DNA from: JAMDEO01 sp963775295
Lineage (GTDB): Bacteria; Actinomycetota; Thermoleophilia; RBG-16-64-13
DNA length: 64,000 bases
Direction of reading: 5' to 3'
Assembly (NCBI GenBank): GCA_963775295.1
Contig: CAVZIK010000006.1
Location: forward strand, 3,348,001-3,412,000
In this document: piece after piece, positions 16,947 through 25,310 of the stretch
How positions within the stretch are numbered: position 1 is the first letter of the stretch
Layout: every line of letters starts with the position of its first letter
Program-made: the position numbers and the translations under genes
The notes under the pieces: model-generated
The model's input: only the letters and a program-made list of their open reading frames with translations
What the model was told of the DNA's origin: nothing
Database searches by the model: none

Positions 16947-18095
16947 CTAGTGTACGAAAGTGACCGAATCGACATTGTCCTTGGTGGCCAGTTGGCCAAG
17001 GACCATGACCCGCTCCGGGAGGGTGACCTGCTTGGTGATGGCGTCGTATGCCGCTATCGCCACCTGCTGGCCAAGCTTGACGTACGGGGCGGACCAGACG
17101 CACGTCACGGACCCGTCTTTGATCAGCGGAATAGTGATGGCGTCGCCGCCGTTCGGAGTCGCAACTTTGATGCTCGTGTTGCCCGCCGCGCTCAGCACCT
17201 TGGCGGTCGCGTTGGCCGAGACGTCATTGAAGGTGATTATGTAGTTGGCGTCGGGATGCTTCGCGAGGATCGACTGCGCCGCGTCGCTCGCAGCGGCCGG
17301 GCTCGGATTGACGGCGGAGACTTCATCCGGGAGGACGTCCAGATTGAACTGCTGGGCCCAGTAGTGCGCCTGGCCCATGATGTACACGATGGCTTCGTTC
17401 GGCAAACCATAGTTCATAAAAGCCACCTTGGCTCCAGGGGTCTGCTCGGAGAGGTACTTCATGGTCTCGTAGCAACCCACGTCATGAGCGAGGGTGACCA
17501 GGGAAACCGCGCCGGCGTTCAGAGCCGTGGCCGGGTTGGTCGGCACTTCGACCTGGATGACCGGGATACCGGCTTTGGCGGCAGCCTGGATTCCCTGAGT
17601 CAGCGTGGCATCGGTGATGGAGTAGGCGATGATGGCATCGACCTTCTGGCTAATTAGCTGGTCCATCTGGCTGACCTGCTTCTGGGCGTCGGTAGCCGCG
17701 TCATAGCCGATGAACTTCCCACCCATCGATTCGACCTGAGCCTGGGCCGCCTTTTCGATGGCCACCAGAGTGCCCACGGCACCGTTGTTGAGCAGGAAGC
17801 CTACCGTGAACGTCTTGCCGGGCTCCACTGTGGGCTGCGCCAGTTCGGTGACGAACGCCGTGTCGGCACCGTTGTAGTCGCCCAGACCGATAGTGGTGGC
17901 CGTGCCCGTTGCAGCGGTCGTCTCGGTGCTTGCCGAGGCGGTCGAAGCGGTAGTAGCGGGCGCGACGGTCGTGACGGTGGTGGCGGGCGCCTGAGTGGTC
18001 TCCGTTGTTCCGCCACATGCCGCGACCAGTGCGACGACAGCCACCAACACAAGCGCGACGATCCCTAATTTTAGCCATTGAGTTTGGCTCTTCAT
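16947..18095 (-). CDS. Periplasmic-type sugar/ligand-binding lipoprotein (type 1)
   Basis: Extracytoplasmic receptor of the importer, 382 aa. The N-terminus is a lipoprotein signal (MKSQTQWLKLG, hydrophobic core, lipobox VAAC), then a Thr/Ala-rich linker to about residue 80, then a type 1 periplasmic binding fold (QMDQLISQKVDAIIAYS, AAKAGIPVIQVEVP, ILAKHPDANYIITFND). ATG 18095 follows GGAGGG by 5 nt; longer starts lack a site. Ligand specificity is not readable. First gene of the operon that ends with the corrinoid methyltransferase. Confidence 0.9.
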   Translation of the reverse strand: MKSQTQWLKLGIVALVLVAVVALVAACGGTTETTQAPATTVTTVAPATTASTASASTETTAATGTATTIGLGDYNGADTAFVTELAQPTVEPGKTFTVGFLLNNGAVGTLVAIEKAAQAQVESMGGKFIGYDAATDAQKQVSQMDQLISQKVDAIIAYSITDATLTQGIQAAAKAGIPVIQVEVPTNPATALNAGAVSLVTLAHDVGCYETMKYLSEQTPGAKVAFMNYGLPNEAIVYIMGQAHYWAQQFNLDVLPDEVSAVNPSPAAASDAAQSILAKHPDANYIITFNDVSANATAKVLSAAGNTSIKVATPNGGDAITIPLIKDGSVTCVWSAPYVKLGQQVAIAAYDAITKQVTLPERVMVLGQLATKDNVDSVTFVH

Positions 18096-18324
18096 TGATC
18101 CCTCCTGACCGTCGGCCGAACGCCGACGGCTTCCTTGGTCTGATTGTCTAGCAGACACGTGCCACACCGATTCAGTCAGTGTCTTCCATCGCACCTCCCG
18201 CCCAGTCGTACTGACGGCTTCGCCACGAGACGATCAGATCGCCCGCTGAGATTCATTGCGAAGATAGCCGCCCCCTTGTGCTGGATCGCCGGCCCCCAAC
18301 CACACCAGCAATGTATCCGATTGT

Positions 18325-18340
18325 AATGCTATATAGCATT
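18325..18340. promoter_or_regulatory. 16-bp perfect palindrome, candidate GntR operator
   Basis: AATGCTATATAGCATT reads the same on both strands. It lies about 230 nt before the binding-protein start in an AT-rich pocket within GC-rich DNA. GntR-family dimers bind short AT-centred palindromes of this kind. Confidence 0.5.
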
Positions 18341-18446
18341 GTGCGGCAAGTAGTTAGTGATTGCTATACGTGATTTCCACCGGCGATGCAGTCAGTAGAC
18401 GCGGGGGCCGGCGAACGGCGAACTACAAACCGAGAACAGGGTTTTT

Positions 18447-18495
18447 GTACCCCTCAGACTCACGGCAAAACCCTTCGAGAGTTCCTGAGGGGTAC
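18447..18495. repeat. Inverted 11-bp IS-tip pair (head-to-head)
   Basis: GTACCCCTCAG and its complement CTGAGGGGTAC are separated by 27 nt. The word is the outer tip of the 55-bp repeats and of the IS at 45188, but here the two tips face each other. It may mark where two element copies were joined or deleted, or a simple hairpin. Confidence 0.45.
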
Positions 18496-18514
18496 CTGCG
18501 CGGGCGTTGATAGC

Positions 18515-18640
18515 CTCGCTGATCCCAGAGGCACTCACTACCTCTGGCGGCTTGTTCCCGTGGCCGAGCAGAATCTCGGCTTCTCGTAGCTTCGCGATGA
18601 CCTCCGCTGCCCGAGTTTCCTGACACCCTAGCTTCGGATG
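18515..18640 (-). pseudogene. IS3-family OrfA fragment
   Basis: The minus strand encodes AEVIAKLREAEILLGHG followed by PPEVVSASGISE, which matches the helix-turn-helix region of IS3-family OrfA proteins (consensus IVAKLREAE, LGIS). No start, no OrfB and no complete ends are present, so it is a decayed fragment. Confidence 0.55.
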
Positions 18641-18783
18641 GATCGACTTCGGGGGACCTTGCCGTAGCGCGAAGGAGGGGCGGTCACGTCGTAACGGAAG
18701 GTAGCGTCCATCGAGGCCGAGCTGCCTCGACCCCATACGTCGGTCCACTTCCCAGGATGGTCCGAAAGCCCGGTGTTCCGCGG

Positions 18784-19385
18784 TCACCCGATCATCTCCA
18801 AGAACGCCTCCACCCGGGTAGCGAGTTGGCCGATGTCGCCCATAGAGTAGTCAGTGTCGATCCGCAGGACCGGAATGCCCGCGGTCTTAGCGGCCCTGTC
18901 AATTGAGGTTGCCTCGATCTGGTAGGGAGCGCAGAACTGCAGGTCGTATTGGATGATGCCGTCGACCTTGTACTCACGAATCATTCCGGATAGATCGTCG
19001 GGGCTCTCGTCCGCGAGCTTCGAGTAGTAGCGTGAGCCGGTGCACATCTCCTCCATCACCACGACCGCCCCGGCCTTCTCGATTAGATCGTGCAGTTTCC
19101 AGTTGGGAATAGCCATGGGGGTGCCGGTAACCAGGACACGGGGCGCATCGGCCAGAACCGCGCCTTCGCCGACGGCCACTCGGGCTTCGAGTTCATCCGC
19201 AATCTTGTTGACCATGGCGGTGAAGCGAGGTACGTCGTCGGGGAAGGCTACCTGCACGGCCAGCAAGGCGTCCTTGCCGGAAATGGGCGCAGGGGAGGCT
19301 TCGCGAGCCGGCGCGACCCAAAGGCGACGGCCATCCTCACCCTTTTTCAGTAAGCGGGCCTCGTGGCAGGCCCGAAGCTGAAAAC
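18784..19385 (-). pseudogene. 2-hydroxyacyl-CoA dehydratase (HgdB family), 5'-truncated
   Basis: About 200 residues matching the C-terminal half of HgdB/BcrC-type subunits: PAPISGKDALLAVQVAF, APRVLVTGTPMAIPNWK, EEMCTGSRYY and KVDGIIQYDLQFCAPYQIEA, with the conserved Cys residues that hold the iron-sulfur cluster in this family. The frame runs back to a stop just beyond 19385 with no start or N-terminal half (family about 380 aa). The homology stops near 19385. An in-frame GTG/ATG might still make a fragment, but it would lack half the fold. Its companion subunit and activator are absent. Confidence 0.65.
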
Positions 19386-19447
19386 GCCTTCTGGACGGAA
19401 AGACACCTCATGCAATCGGCCGTGGCAAATCAGATCACCGCGCAGGA

Positions 19448-20320
19448 TCAGACTTCTTTGCCCCCGCCAATGGCGAACAGGTAGGCGTCTTCCAGCGTGG
19501 GTTCGCTCTCCTGTGCCCCCGGCAGCGGAGATACTGAGCTGATCAAGCGCAGATTCATCTTCTCGCCGCTCGCGATCAGCGAGCTCACCGCGTAGCGGCT
19601 CTCTAGCTGGCTGGCTGTATTCAAGTCCGTGGTCACCGACCATACCGATCCCACGGCTTGGGCTATGAGCGCTTCCGGCGTGGTATCGGCCAGCACCTCC
19701 CCATCGCGCAAGATCACGAGACGGCCGGCGACCGCTTCGATATCGCTGACGATATGTGTGGACAGAATCACCAAGCGGCCCGATGTCAGGCCGGCAAGCA
19801 TCGTGCGAAACCGCACCCGCTCGGCGGGATCCAGACCGACAGTCGGCTCGTCCACGACGAGAATCTCCGGGTCGTTGAGTAGCGCCTGGGCGATACCAAT
19901 GCGCTGCAGCATGCCACCGGAGAAGGTGCCAAGACGCCGGTCCGCCTCCTGCTGCAAATTGACAAGTTCGAGGACCTCGTCGGCGCGGTGGCGTGCCGCG
20001 CCACGTGTGAGTCCTTTCATGGCGCCGAGGTAGCGCAGGAACTGGCGACCGGTGAACTCTGGATACACGCCGAAGTGCTGCGGCAAGTATCCGAGCACCC
20101 GGCGGATGGCTTGGCCCTCCGTGCGCGCATCGTGGCCCGCCCACTGCACGGTGCCGCTCGTTGCCGGCAACAGCGTCGCGATGATACGCATGAGGGTGGT
20201 CTTGCCCGCGCCGTTGGGTCCGACCAGGCCGACCAATCCTTGCTCACACGTGAGAGAAACGTCCTTGAGGGCCCAGCGCTGGCCGTAGCGGCGACTGAGG
20301 TCCTTGATTTCGAGGCTCAT
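19448..20320 (-). CDS. ABC transporter ATP-binding protein, bacitracin/NatA-like exporter
   Basis: A 290-aa ATPase. Walker A GPNGAGKTT, signature FSGGMLQRIGIAQ, Walker B ILVVDEPTVGLD and switch LSTHIVSD are intact; a short C-terminal domain follows. ATG 20320 is chosen after AGGGGAG; the frame could start at 20347 but that would overlap the permease stop without a site. Last gene of the sigma factor-membrane protein-permease-ATPase operon; it powers the neighbouring permease. Confidence 0.88.
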   Translation of the reverse strand: MSLEIKDLSRRYGQRWALKDVSLTCEQGLVGLVGPNGAGKTTLMRIIATLLPATSGTVQWAGHDARTEGQAIRRVLGYLPQHFGVYPEFTGRQFLRYLGAMKGLTRGAARHRADEVLELVNLQQEADRRLGTFSGGMLQRIGIAQALLNDPEILVVDEPTVGLDPAERVRFRTMLAGLTSGRLVILSTHIVSDIEAVAGRLVILRDGEVLADTTPEALIAQAVGSVWSVTTDLNTASQLESRYAVSSLIASGEKMNLRLISSVSPLPGAQESEPTLEDAYLFAIGGGKEV

Positions 20321-20333
20321 GGTATCGGCTCCC

Positions 20334-21287
20334 CTAGTTGAGGTCATTGCGAAAACGGCGAAAACCGACGGCAGCGACGGTGACGGCGACTAAGCCCAGA
20401 GCTACGAGGCCGGCATGCGGTACCAGCCAAGGACCAAGCGCAGGCTGCGTTTCCTGCAGGCGCAGGGCGAGATCGCTCTGCGCCGCGGAGCCAGCCTGCG
20501 CGGCGCCGTCAAGATACTGGCGCACCAGCGCGGGATCGAACACCTGGTCCGGCATCATGTGCCTCAAAGCAGCCGAGGCCGTGGGTACCCAGTTAGCGAG
20601 CCAGCTTGGCACCTGGTTGATGCCGACGACAAGCGAGCCCGTGATCCAACCAAGCAGCACAACCACCTTGGCCGCCATCGCAAAGCGAGGCCACAGTACC
20701 CCCAGCATGAAGGCGATGCCCCCGACCAGAACGACAGAAGGCAGGACCAAAACGAGCCAGCTCGGAATCCAACCCAGGAGACTTGGAGCGGGGTAGTCAG
20801 GCACCGTCAGATGCAGCACCACGTTCGTGACCACCATGGCGAGCCCCATAAGGAGGGCAACCGAGAGCGAGACGATCAGAGCGGCGAAGTAACGACCCCA
20901 GACATAGGCGGACGAACGAACCGGAGTCGCCATGAGGAGTTCGTGAACCCGTTTCTTGCGGTCTCGGGCCACGGCGTCGGCGGTAAGGAAGGGCATGAGC
21001 ATGCCAAGGAAGAGCAGAAGGACCCCTACCATCTCGTAGATCTGGCCGAAGGCCGTCGAGGCGAGAATGGAAATGGTTGCCGTAGAGTCCGCACCGAGCG
21101 GCAGAGTCCACTGATGCTTGATAAGCACGATCCCCACGAAGAACAGTGCGAGAACCGGCGCGCCGATGAGCGTACTGCGGCAGGCGAGCAGGCGGCGAAC
21201 TTCCCAGGCGCAGACGGTCAAGGCTGAGGTCCTGCGAGACCGCCTGCCGAGTGCCGGACGCGCAGCAATCGCTGGCGTGTCGATCAT
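20334..21287 (-). CDS. ABC-2 type exporter permease
   Basis: A 317-aa membrane protein with an N-terminal soluble stretch, helix near 42-58, a cytoplasmic loop DAVARDRKKRVHELLMATPVRSSAYVWGRY (the ABC-2 hallmark around residue 107), and five or so further helices. An extracytoplasmic polar segment lies between the last two helices (residues about 225-285). It precedes its ATPase by 13 nt. The linked ECF sigma factor suggests export in response to an envelope signal. Confidence 0.85.
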   Translation of the reverse strand: MIDTPAIAARPALGRRSRRTSALTVCAWEVRRLLACRSTLIGAPVLALFFVGIVLIKHQWTLPLGADSTATISILASTAFGQIYEMVGVLLLFLGMLMPFLTADAVARDRKKRVHELLMATPVRSSAYVWGRYFAALIVSLSVALLMGLAMVVTNVVLHLTVPDYPAPSLLGWIPSWLVLVLPSVVLVGGIAFMLGVLWPRFAMAAKVVVLLGWITGSLVVGINQVPSWLANWVPTASAALRHMMPDQVFDPALVRQYLDGAAQAGSAAQSDLALRLQETQPALGPWLVPHAGLVALGLVAVTVAAVGFRRFRNDLN

Positions 21288-21366
21288 CGGATCCTCCTTA
21301 CGGATTGCTCGTGCGGGAATTGCTTTCTGCCCTTAGTACCGGCGACGTCTGACAAAGGTTCGCAGT

Positions 21367-22224
21367 TCAAGAAGACCCGATCGCACGCACGGGCGGGCGA
21401 GTTAACAGCACCACCGGTAGGAGAATGACAGCCACGGCCAAAGCGATGGTCCCGGCGCCGGCAATGGCAAGCTCGACCAGCGACCGCCCCACGACCGCTC
21501 CGCCGCCAAACCGCCAGACCAGTGTTGCCACGACCACCCATGTGGAGTAGACAAGAGCGCCTGCCCGCGACGGCGTGAGCCAAAGCGAGAGAAGCAAGGT
21601 AAAGCCGAGCCCGAGAAGCAGTGGCGCGAGCCACATCAGCATCAGTGCGGAGATCGAGCTGCGCGCCTGTCCGTGGAGTGCGACCACGCCGATCGCCCCG
21701 ATGAGCGTCTGGTAGCCGACGATGACAAGCAGTCGCGAGAGCGCGAGCTCACGCATCGTCACCGGACAGGCGAACTCGACCTCGAGCATGCCCAGCGTGT
21801 CGCCGCGAAAGCCGGTCGCCACGCCCAGGTAGGCAAGCAAAGGGCCGACAAGAGCCAACACATAGATGCGGTCAGCGCCGGCTTGGGAGACGGCCAACCC
21901 GAGCCCCACCAGCATCACGACCGCCGAGCCGATCCAGAAGCCCAGACGCATCACACTAACCTGCAGAGCGGCCAGGCGCAGCATTTTGGTGAGCTCCGCT
22001 GGACTACGACGCGCCCCCTCCCAGACGGAGGCAGTGGGCTTGGCCAAGAGAGGTTCCAGGCTCCTTAGGAGTCTGCGAGTTTCGGCCGAGGTAGGAGCTG
22101 ACACATCCACGGCGGAGAGGCGGGCGATGCACGCGAGGGTATCATCCACTTCTTCCCGACTCACGCCGTCCTTGGTAAGCAGGTCGGCCAGCTCCTGAAA
22201 GCGATCTGGAGCGTCAGTTGTCAC
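21367..22224 (-). CDS. Putative membrane anti-sigma-like protein
   Basis: A 285-aa protein overlapping the ECF sigma gene by 4 nt. The first ~95 residues are soluble and helical, and about six membrane helices follow. The position directly after an ECF sigma factor is that of an anti-sigma factor, with the soluble N-terminal part free to hold the sigma; no zinc-binding HxxxCxxC motif is visible, so this role is inference. The membrane part (MLEVEFACPVTMRELALSRLLV) also resembles an ABC-2 permease loop, so it could instead be a second export subunit. Confidence 0.6.
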   Translation of the reverse strand: MTTDAPDRFQELADLLTKDGVSREEVDDTLACIARLSAVDVSAPTSAETRRLLRSLEPLLAKPTASVWEGARRSPAELTKMLRLAALQVSVMRLGFWIGSAVVMLVGLGLAVSQAGADRIYVLALVGPLLAYLGVATGFRGDTLGMLEVEFACPVTMRELALSRLLVIVGYQTLIGAIGVVALHGQARSSISALMLMWLAPLLLGLGFTLLLSLWLTPSRAGALVYSTWVVVATLVWRFGGGAVVGRSLVELAIAGAGTIALAVAVILLPVVLLTRPPVRAIGSS

Positions 22225-22790
22225 TGGTTCGCCTCCTTCTCGATGTCATCGAGCGCTGCGCGCAGCTTGCGAGCCCCCACCGATAGCCGGGACTTGACCG
22301 TGCCGAGTGGAATCCCGAGTACGTTCGCGATCTCCGATAACTGCAGGTCCTGGCCAAAGCGCAGAACCAACGTGAGACGGTACTCCTCGGGCAGCCGCGC
22401 GAGTGCCTGCCCTATCCGGCCGAGCTCATCCTTGGCCTGGGCCCGCTCCTCGGGCCCAGGGGATGTCTCTTCCAGGTTGGCCACCGCCTCGTCGAAGTTC
22501 GACCCCAGCGCCGCCGGCTCGTGGCTCTGCCGCAGCCAGTGGTTTTTTGCCAAATTGCTCGCAACCGTGAAGAGCCAGGGGCGAAACGGTCGCTCGGGAG
22601 AATACGAGCGCTGCCGCAGAAGCCTTACGAACGTCTCCTGCACGAGATCATCGGCAGCAGTCCTATCCCAAGCGAGGAGTTGAGCGAAGAATCGCCGTAG
22701 CGGCGCGTGATAGCGTTCGACCAACTCGCCGAGAGCGCGAGAATCGCCGTGTGCGACAGCATCCATAAGTTCCTCGTCTGAGCGACTCAT
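22221..22790 (-). CDS. ECF-type RNA polymerase sigma factor
   Basis: A 189-aa sigma-70 family extracytoplasmic-function factor. Region 2 reads DDLVQETFVRLLRQR and PWLFTVASNLAKNHWLR; region 4 reads LPEEYRLTLVLRFGQDLQLSEIANVLGIPLGTVKSRL. An acidic linker joins the two. It heads an operon with a membrane protein and an ABC exporter and probably controls it. The N-terminal methionine follows a weak ribosome site. Confidence 0.92.
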   Translation of the reverse strand: MSRSDEELMDAVAHGDSRALGELVERYHAPLRRFFAQLLAWDRTAADDLVQETFVRLLRQRSYSPERPFRPWLFTVASNLAKNHWLRQSHEPAALGSNFDEAVANLEETSPGPEERAQAKDELGRIGQALARLPEEYRLTLVLRFGQDLQLSEIANVLGIPLGTVKSRLSVGARKLRAALDDIEKEANQ

Positions 22791-22868
22791 TCTTATCTTC
22801 TACCACGGGAATGGCGGAAAGGTTCGCCGGGTAGCGGCCTTGCCCTTGATCCTCCACTGGGCATGCAT

Positions 22869-23130
22869 CTATTCCGCAAGAGTGGAGGCTGCGAACTTCT
22901 GGAGGAGGCGCGAGTGCGCACCACCCCCGCCGCTCCTTCTTGCCGCTTCGGCACCCAGGAGTTTGCCCGAGTGGTTCTTGAGGCAGGGACTCATTCTCCC
23001 TGGGTGAGCCGCCTTCTTACCGAGCTCGGCCACGAAGTGATCGTCGCTCACCCCGGCCGACTTAGTCTGATCTACGAGAACCACAGCAAGAGCGACCGGG
23101 TGGACGCCCGACGGTGTGACCGGATCCTGT
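22869..23130 (+). pseudogene. IS110-family transposase N-terminal fragment
   Basis: The plus strand encodes VVLEAGTHSPWVSRLLTELG, HEVIVAHPGRL and YENHSKSDRVDARR, the first catalytic block of IS110/IS1111 DEDD transposases. The start and everything after residue ~90 of the family are missing. The rest of the gap to 23340 holds no gene I can recognise. Confidence 0.65.
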
Positions 23131-23343
23131 TAGCGGCAGCGAGCAGGCTGCCGCCCCGCGAACTGTGGCGGTCCTTCCCCGTGTCGCCCCAGTCCTCGTT
23201 TGCAGCGAGCGACATCTCCTGCGAATCCTCCAGGAGTAGTGAGTCGTTACAACAAGGAACGACCACATCGTTCACGCTTGAGGCTCTAAGCGGCGGGACG
23301 GCCTTTGATCCTCGGCTAGTTCAGCGGAGGCGCTCAGGGGTCC

Positions 23344-23398
23344 TGACGGGTACCTTTCTCCCAATTAGCGGCATAAATCGGACTAGGTGTACCCCTCA
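23344..23398. repeat. 55-bp palindromic repeat, copy 2
   Basis: Begins TGACGGGTAC and ends GTACCCCTCA, exactly 55 bp, with the central ATTAGCGGC block. By hand about 42 of 55 bases match the copy at 43409-43463 in the same orientation. It lies just upstream of the promoter region of the orphan binding protein, so it may affect its expression. Confidence 0.6.
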
Positions 23399-23418
23399 GG
23401 GTCAGGTCAACTCCCTGC

Positions 23419-23447
23419 TTGACATCTGAATTAATGTTGATTAAGTT
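23419..23447 (+). promoter_or_regulatory. Candidate sigma-70 promoter
   Basis: TTGACA at 23419-23424 is a perfect -35 box; 17 nt further TAAGTT at 23442-23447 could be the -10. It sits about 120 nt before the binding-protein gene in an AT-rich stretch. Confidence 0.45.
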
Positions 23448-23565
23448 ATCTCCACAGAAGTGTTCCGTTGGAGGGGGAGACCATGAGGTGACCGATCCGT
23501 GTTCGGGCAATTCGACCAAGTGCCGATCAACTAATAGCCCGTTCTGAGGGGATTTTGGGGGAACA

Positions 23566-24897
23566 ATGACCAAGAAGAGACTAGTTATTCTCTGTCTCGT
23601 GCTTCTCGTCATGAGTCTGATGACGGTTCTAGCGCTCGCCGGCTGTGGATCCAGCTCGGACGAGACGACTACCACGGCAGCTCCGGCAGCCACGACGACA
23701 ACCGCAGCCGCCACCACCGACACAACGGCCGCCGCCACCACCGACACGACCACCGCCGCTGTCACGTTCGATGGCGAGCTTGTGCTTGGTGCCATGGCCA
23801 GCTTGACCGGCGGTGGCGCCATGGGCGGCGCCGAGCAAAAATGGGCCTACGACAAGGCCGTCGACGACATCAACGCCAAGGGCGGCGTGAACGTCGGCGG
23901 TAAGCACATGAAGCTCGTCCTCAAGTACGCGGACGACAAGAGCGACCCGGTCGAAGCGGCCGCGGCGGTCGAGAAGCTGGTGAAGATCGAAGGTCTGAAA
24001 ATCATCCTGGGCACGCAGGTGCACCCTCTCCAGCTGGCCGCCGCAGTGGTGGCCGAGAAGTACCAGGCTTTCTACTGCACGACCGTTGCCTGGAGAAGTC
24101 TATGGGAGGAACAGAACTTCAAGTGGGCCAGCATGCACTTCTTCTCGCCGGACGAAGTCGCACGCGTGCCCTTCCAGATGGTCGCGATGCAGCCTGAAGC
24201 CGATCGGCCCACCAAATGGGGTGTCCTCACCGAGGACAACTCCGACGGCCAGGGACTGGGCGAAGGCGTGAAGGCTGTGGCCGCAGAGTTCCCCTGGGCG
24301 GAGATCGCTTCCTTCCAGAGCTACACACCGGGCACCAAGGACTACTCCTCCATCATCCTGAAGATGAAGCAGGCCAAGGTGGACGCGGTCGTGACCCTGA
24401 TCTCGCCCGCGGACGGGATCACCTTCACCAAGCAGATGAAGGAGCAGAACTTCTCTCCCAAGTACGTGATGGGCTGGAAAGGCTTCTGGCCGAGCGAGTA
24501 CCAGACGGGTCTGGGCGCTGACTCCAACTTCGTGTGCTACGACGCCTTCTGGTCGGAAGACATGCCCTTTGAGGGAGCCAAGCAGCTGGGCGAAGAGTAC
24601 AAGGCCGACAATAACGGCCTCGAGTCGGTGAGCATCGGCCTCTTCTACGCCAACGTACAGGTAATGGCGGCTGCCATCGAGAGGGCCGGCTCCGCCGACG
24701 CGGCCGCAGTGCGTGACCAGGTCTACGGCGGCAGCTTCAAAGGCACGGTCATCGGCGACATCACCTACAACGACAAGGGCACGGCCCCCCTCCAGCCCAC
24801 GGGCAACCAGTGGATGGACGGCAAGCGTGTGATCATCTACCCGAAAGAAGTGGCCACGGGCACCATGCAGTGGTTCAAGCCCTGGGATCAGCGGTAA
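23566..24897 (+). CDS. Branched-chain amino acid-type ABC substrate-binding lipoprotein
   Basis: Extracytoplasmic receptor of the LivJ/urea-type family, 443 aa. A lipoprotein signal ends at the lipobox LAGC, followed by a Thr/Ala linker rich in TTAA repeats to about residue 64. The binding fold shows GAMASLTGGGAMGGAEQ, the hinge motif LKYADDKSDPVEAAAAVEKLV, and SFQSYTPGTKDYSSIILKMK. No permease or ATPase genes flank it, so it is an orphan that must use a transporter encoded elsewhere, or act as a sensor. ATG 23566 is the first Met; no strong ribosome site other than GGGGG(A) precedes it. Confidence 0.88.
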   Translation: MTKKRLVILCLVLLVMSLMTVLALAGCGSSSDETTTTAAPAATTTTAAATTDTTAAATTDTTTAAVTFDGELVLGAMASLTGGGAMGGAEQKWAYDKAVDDINAKGGVNVGGKHMKLVLKYADDKSDPVEAAAAVEKLVKIEGLKIILGTQVHPLQLAAAVVAEKYQAFYCTTVAWRSLWEEQNFKWASMHFFSPDEVARVPFQMVAMQPEADRPTKWGVLTEDNSDGQGLGEGVKAVAAEFPWAEIASFQSYTPGTKDYSSIILKMKQAKVDAVVTLISPADGITFTKQMKEQNFSPKYVMGWKGFWPSEYQTGLGADSNFVCYDAFWSEDMPFEGAKQLGEEYKADNNGLESVSIGLFYANVQVMAAAIERAGSADAAAVRDQVYGGSFKGTVIGDITYNDKGTAPLQPTGNQWMDGKRVIIYPKEVATGTMQWFKPWDQR

Positions 24898-24918
24898 TCA
24901 TCGGCTGAATCCCAGTTC

Positions 24919-24955
24919 AAAGGCCCCCCCTCGCTTTGGAGGGGGGGCCTTTTCT
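24919..24955 (+). terminator. Rho-independent terminator
   Basis: AAGGCCCCCCC pairs with GGGGGGGCCTT around a short TCGCTTTGGA loop, followed by TTTTCTTG. It lies 22 nt after the binding-protein stop. Confidence 0.9.
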
Positions 24956-25190
24956 TGTTCAGGCCGCCCGCAATCCGTAGCACACTCCTCTCGGTTGGCC
25001 GCGATTGCCTCGAACGCATTCCTGCGCCACGTGGCAGGCGTGGACCCCGAAAGCGTCCCCATCTTTCAGACGGCGTTCAGCCCCCAATTCGGGAACGATA
25101 ACCGATGCCGCTTAACGGTACGAAGAGCTCGGTCAGCGTCTGTTGGCGTGAAATATAGTGCTTGTCGCTCGCTTGCATAGATGAAGTTTG

Positions 25191-25220
25191 TTCCACTAAA
25201 CGGAATATCGTGCCGTTCCG
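25191..25220. promoter_or_regulatory. Overlapping inverted repeats, candidate operator
   Basis: TTCC-N7-GGAA (25191-25205) overlaps CGGAA-N10-TTCCG (25201-25220), giving alternating TTCC/GGAA half-sites. This lies about 90 nt before the amidohydrolase start in a 355-nt gap that holds no gene. IclR-type regulators bind similar sites; no such regulator is in the window. Confidence 0.4.
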
Positions 25221-25310
25221 ATTGGGGCGGCGGGGTCGGAGAGGCGGCCCTTGAGGGGCGTGTTAGAGTGTGATCCTGGCTGCATTCATCGTTGCCACGA
25301 GGAGGCGCGC

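Noticed and set aside
18095..18320. Riboswitch in the leader of the importer-methyltransferase operon
   Set aside because: I looked for B12 and SAM riboswitch signatures and found only the palindrome at 18325; no conserved box was seen.
23130..23340. Coding region after the IS110 fragment
   Set aside because: The plus-strand frame continues but loses all resemblance to IS110 after SDRVDARR; treated as non-coding.
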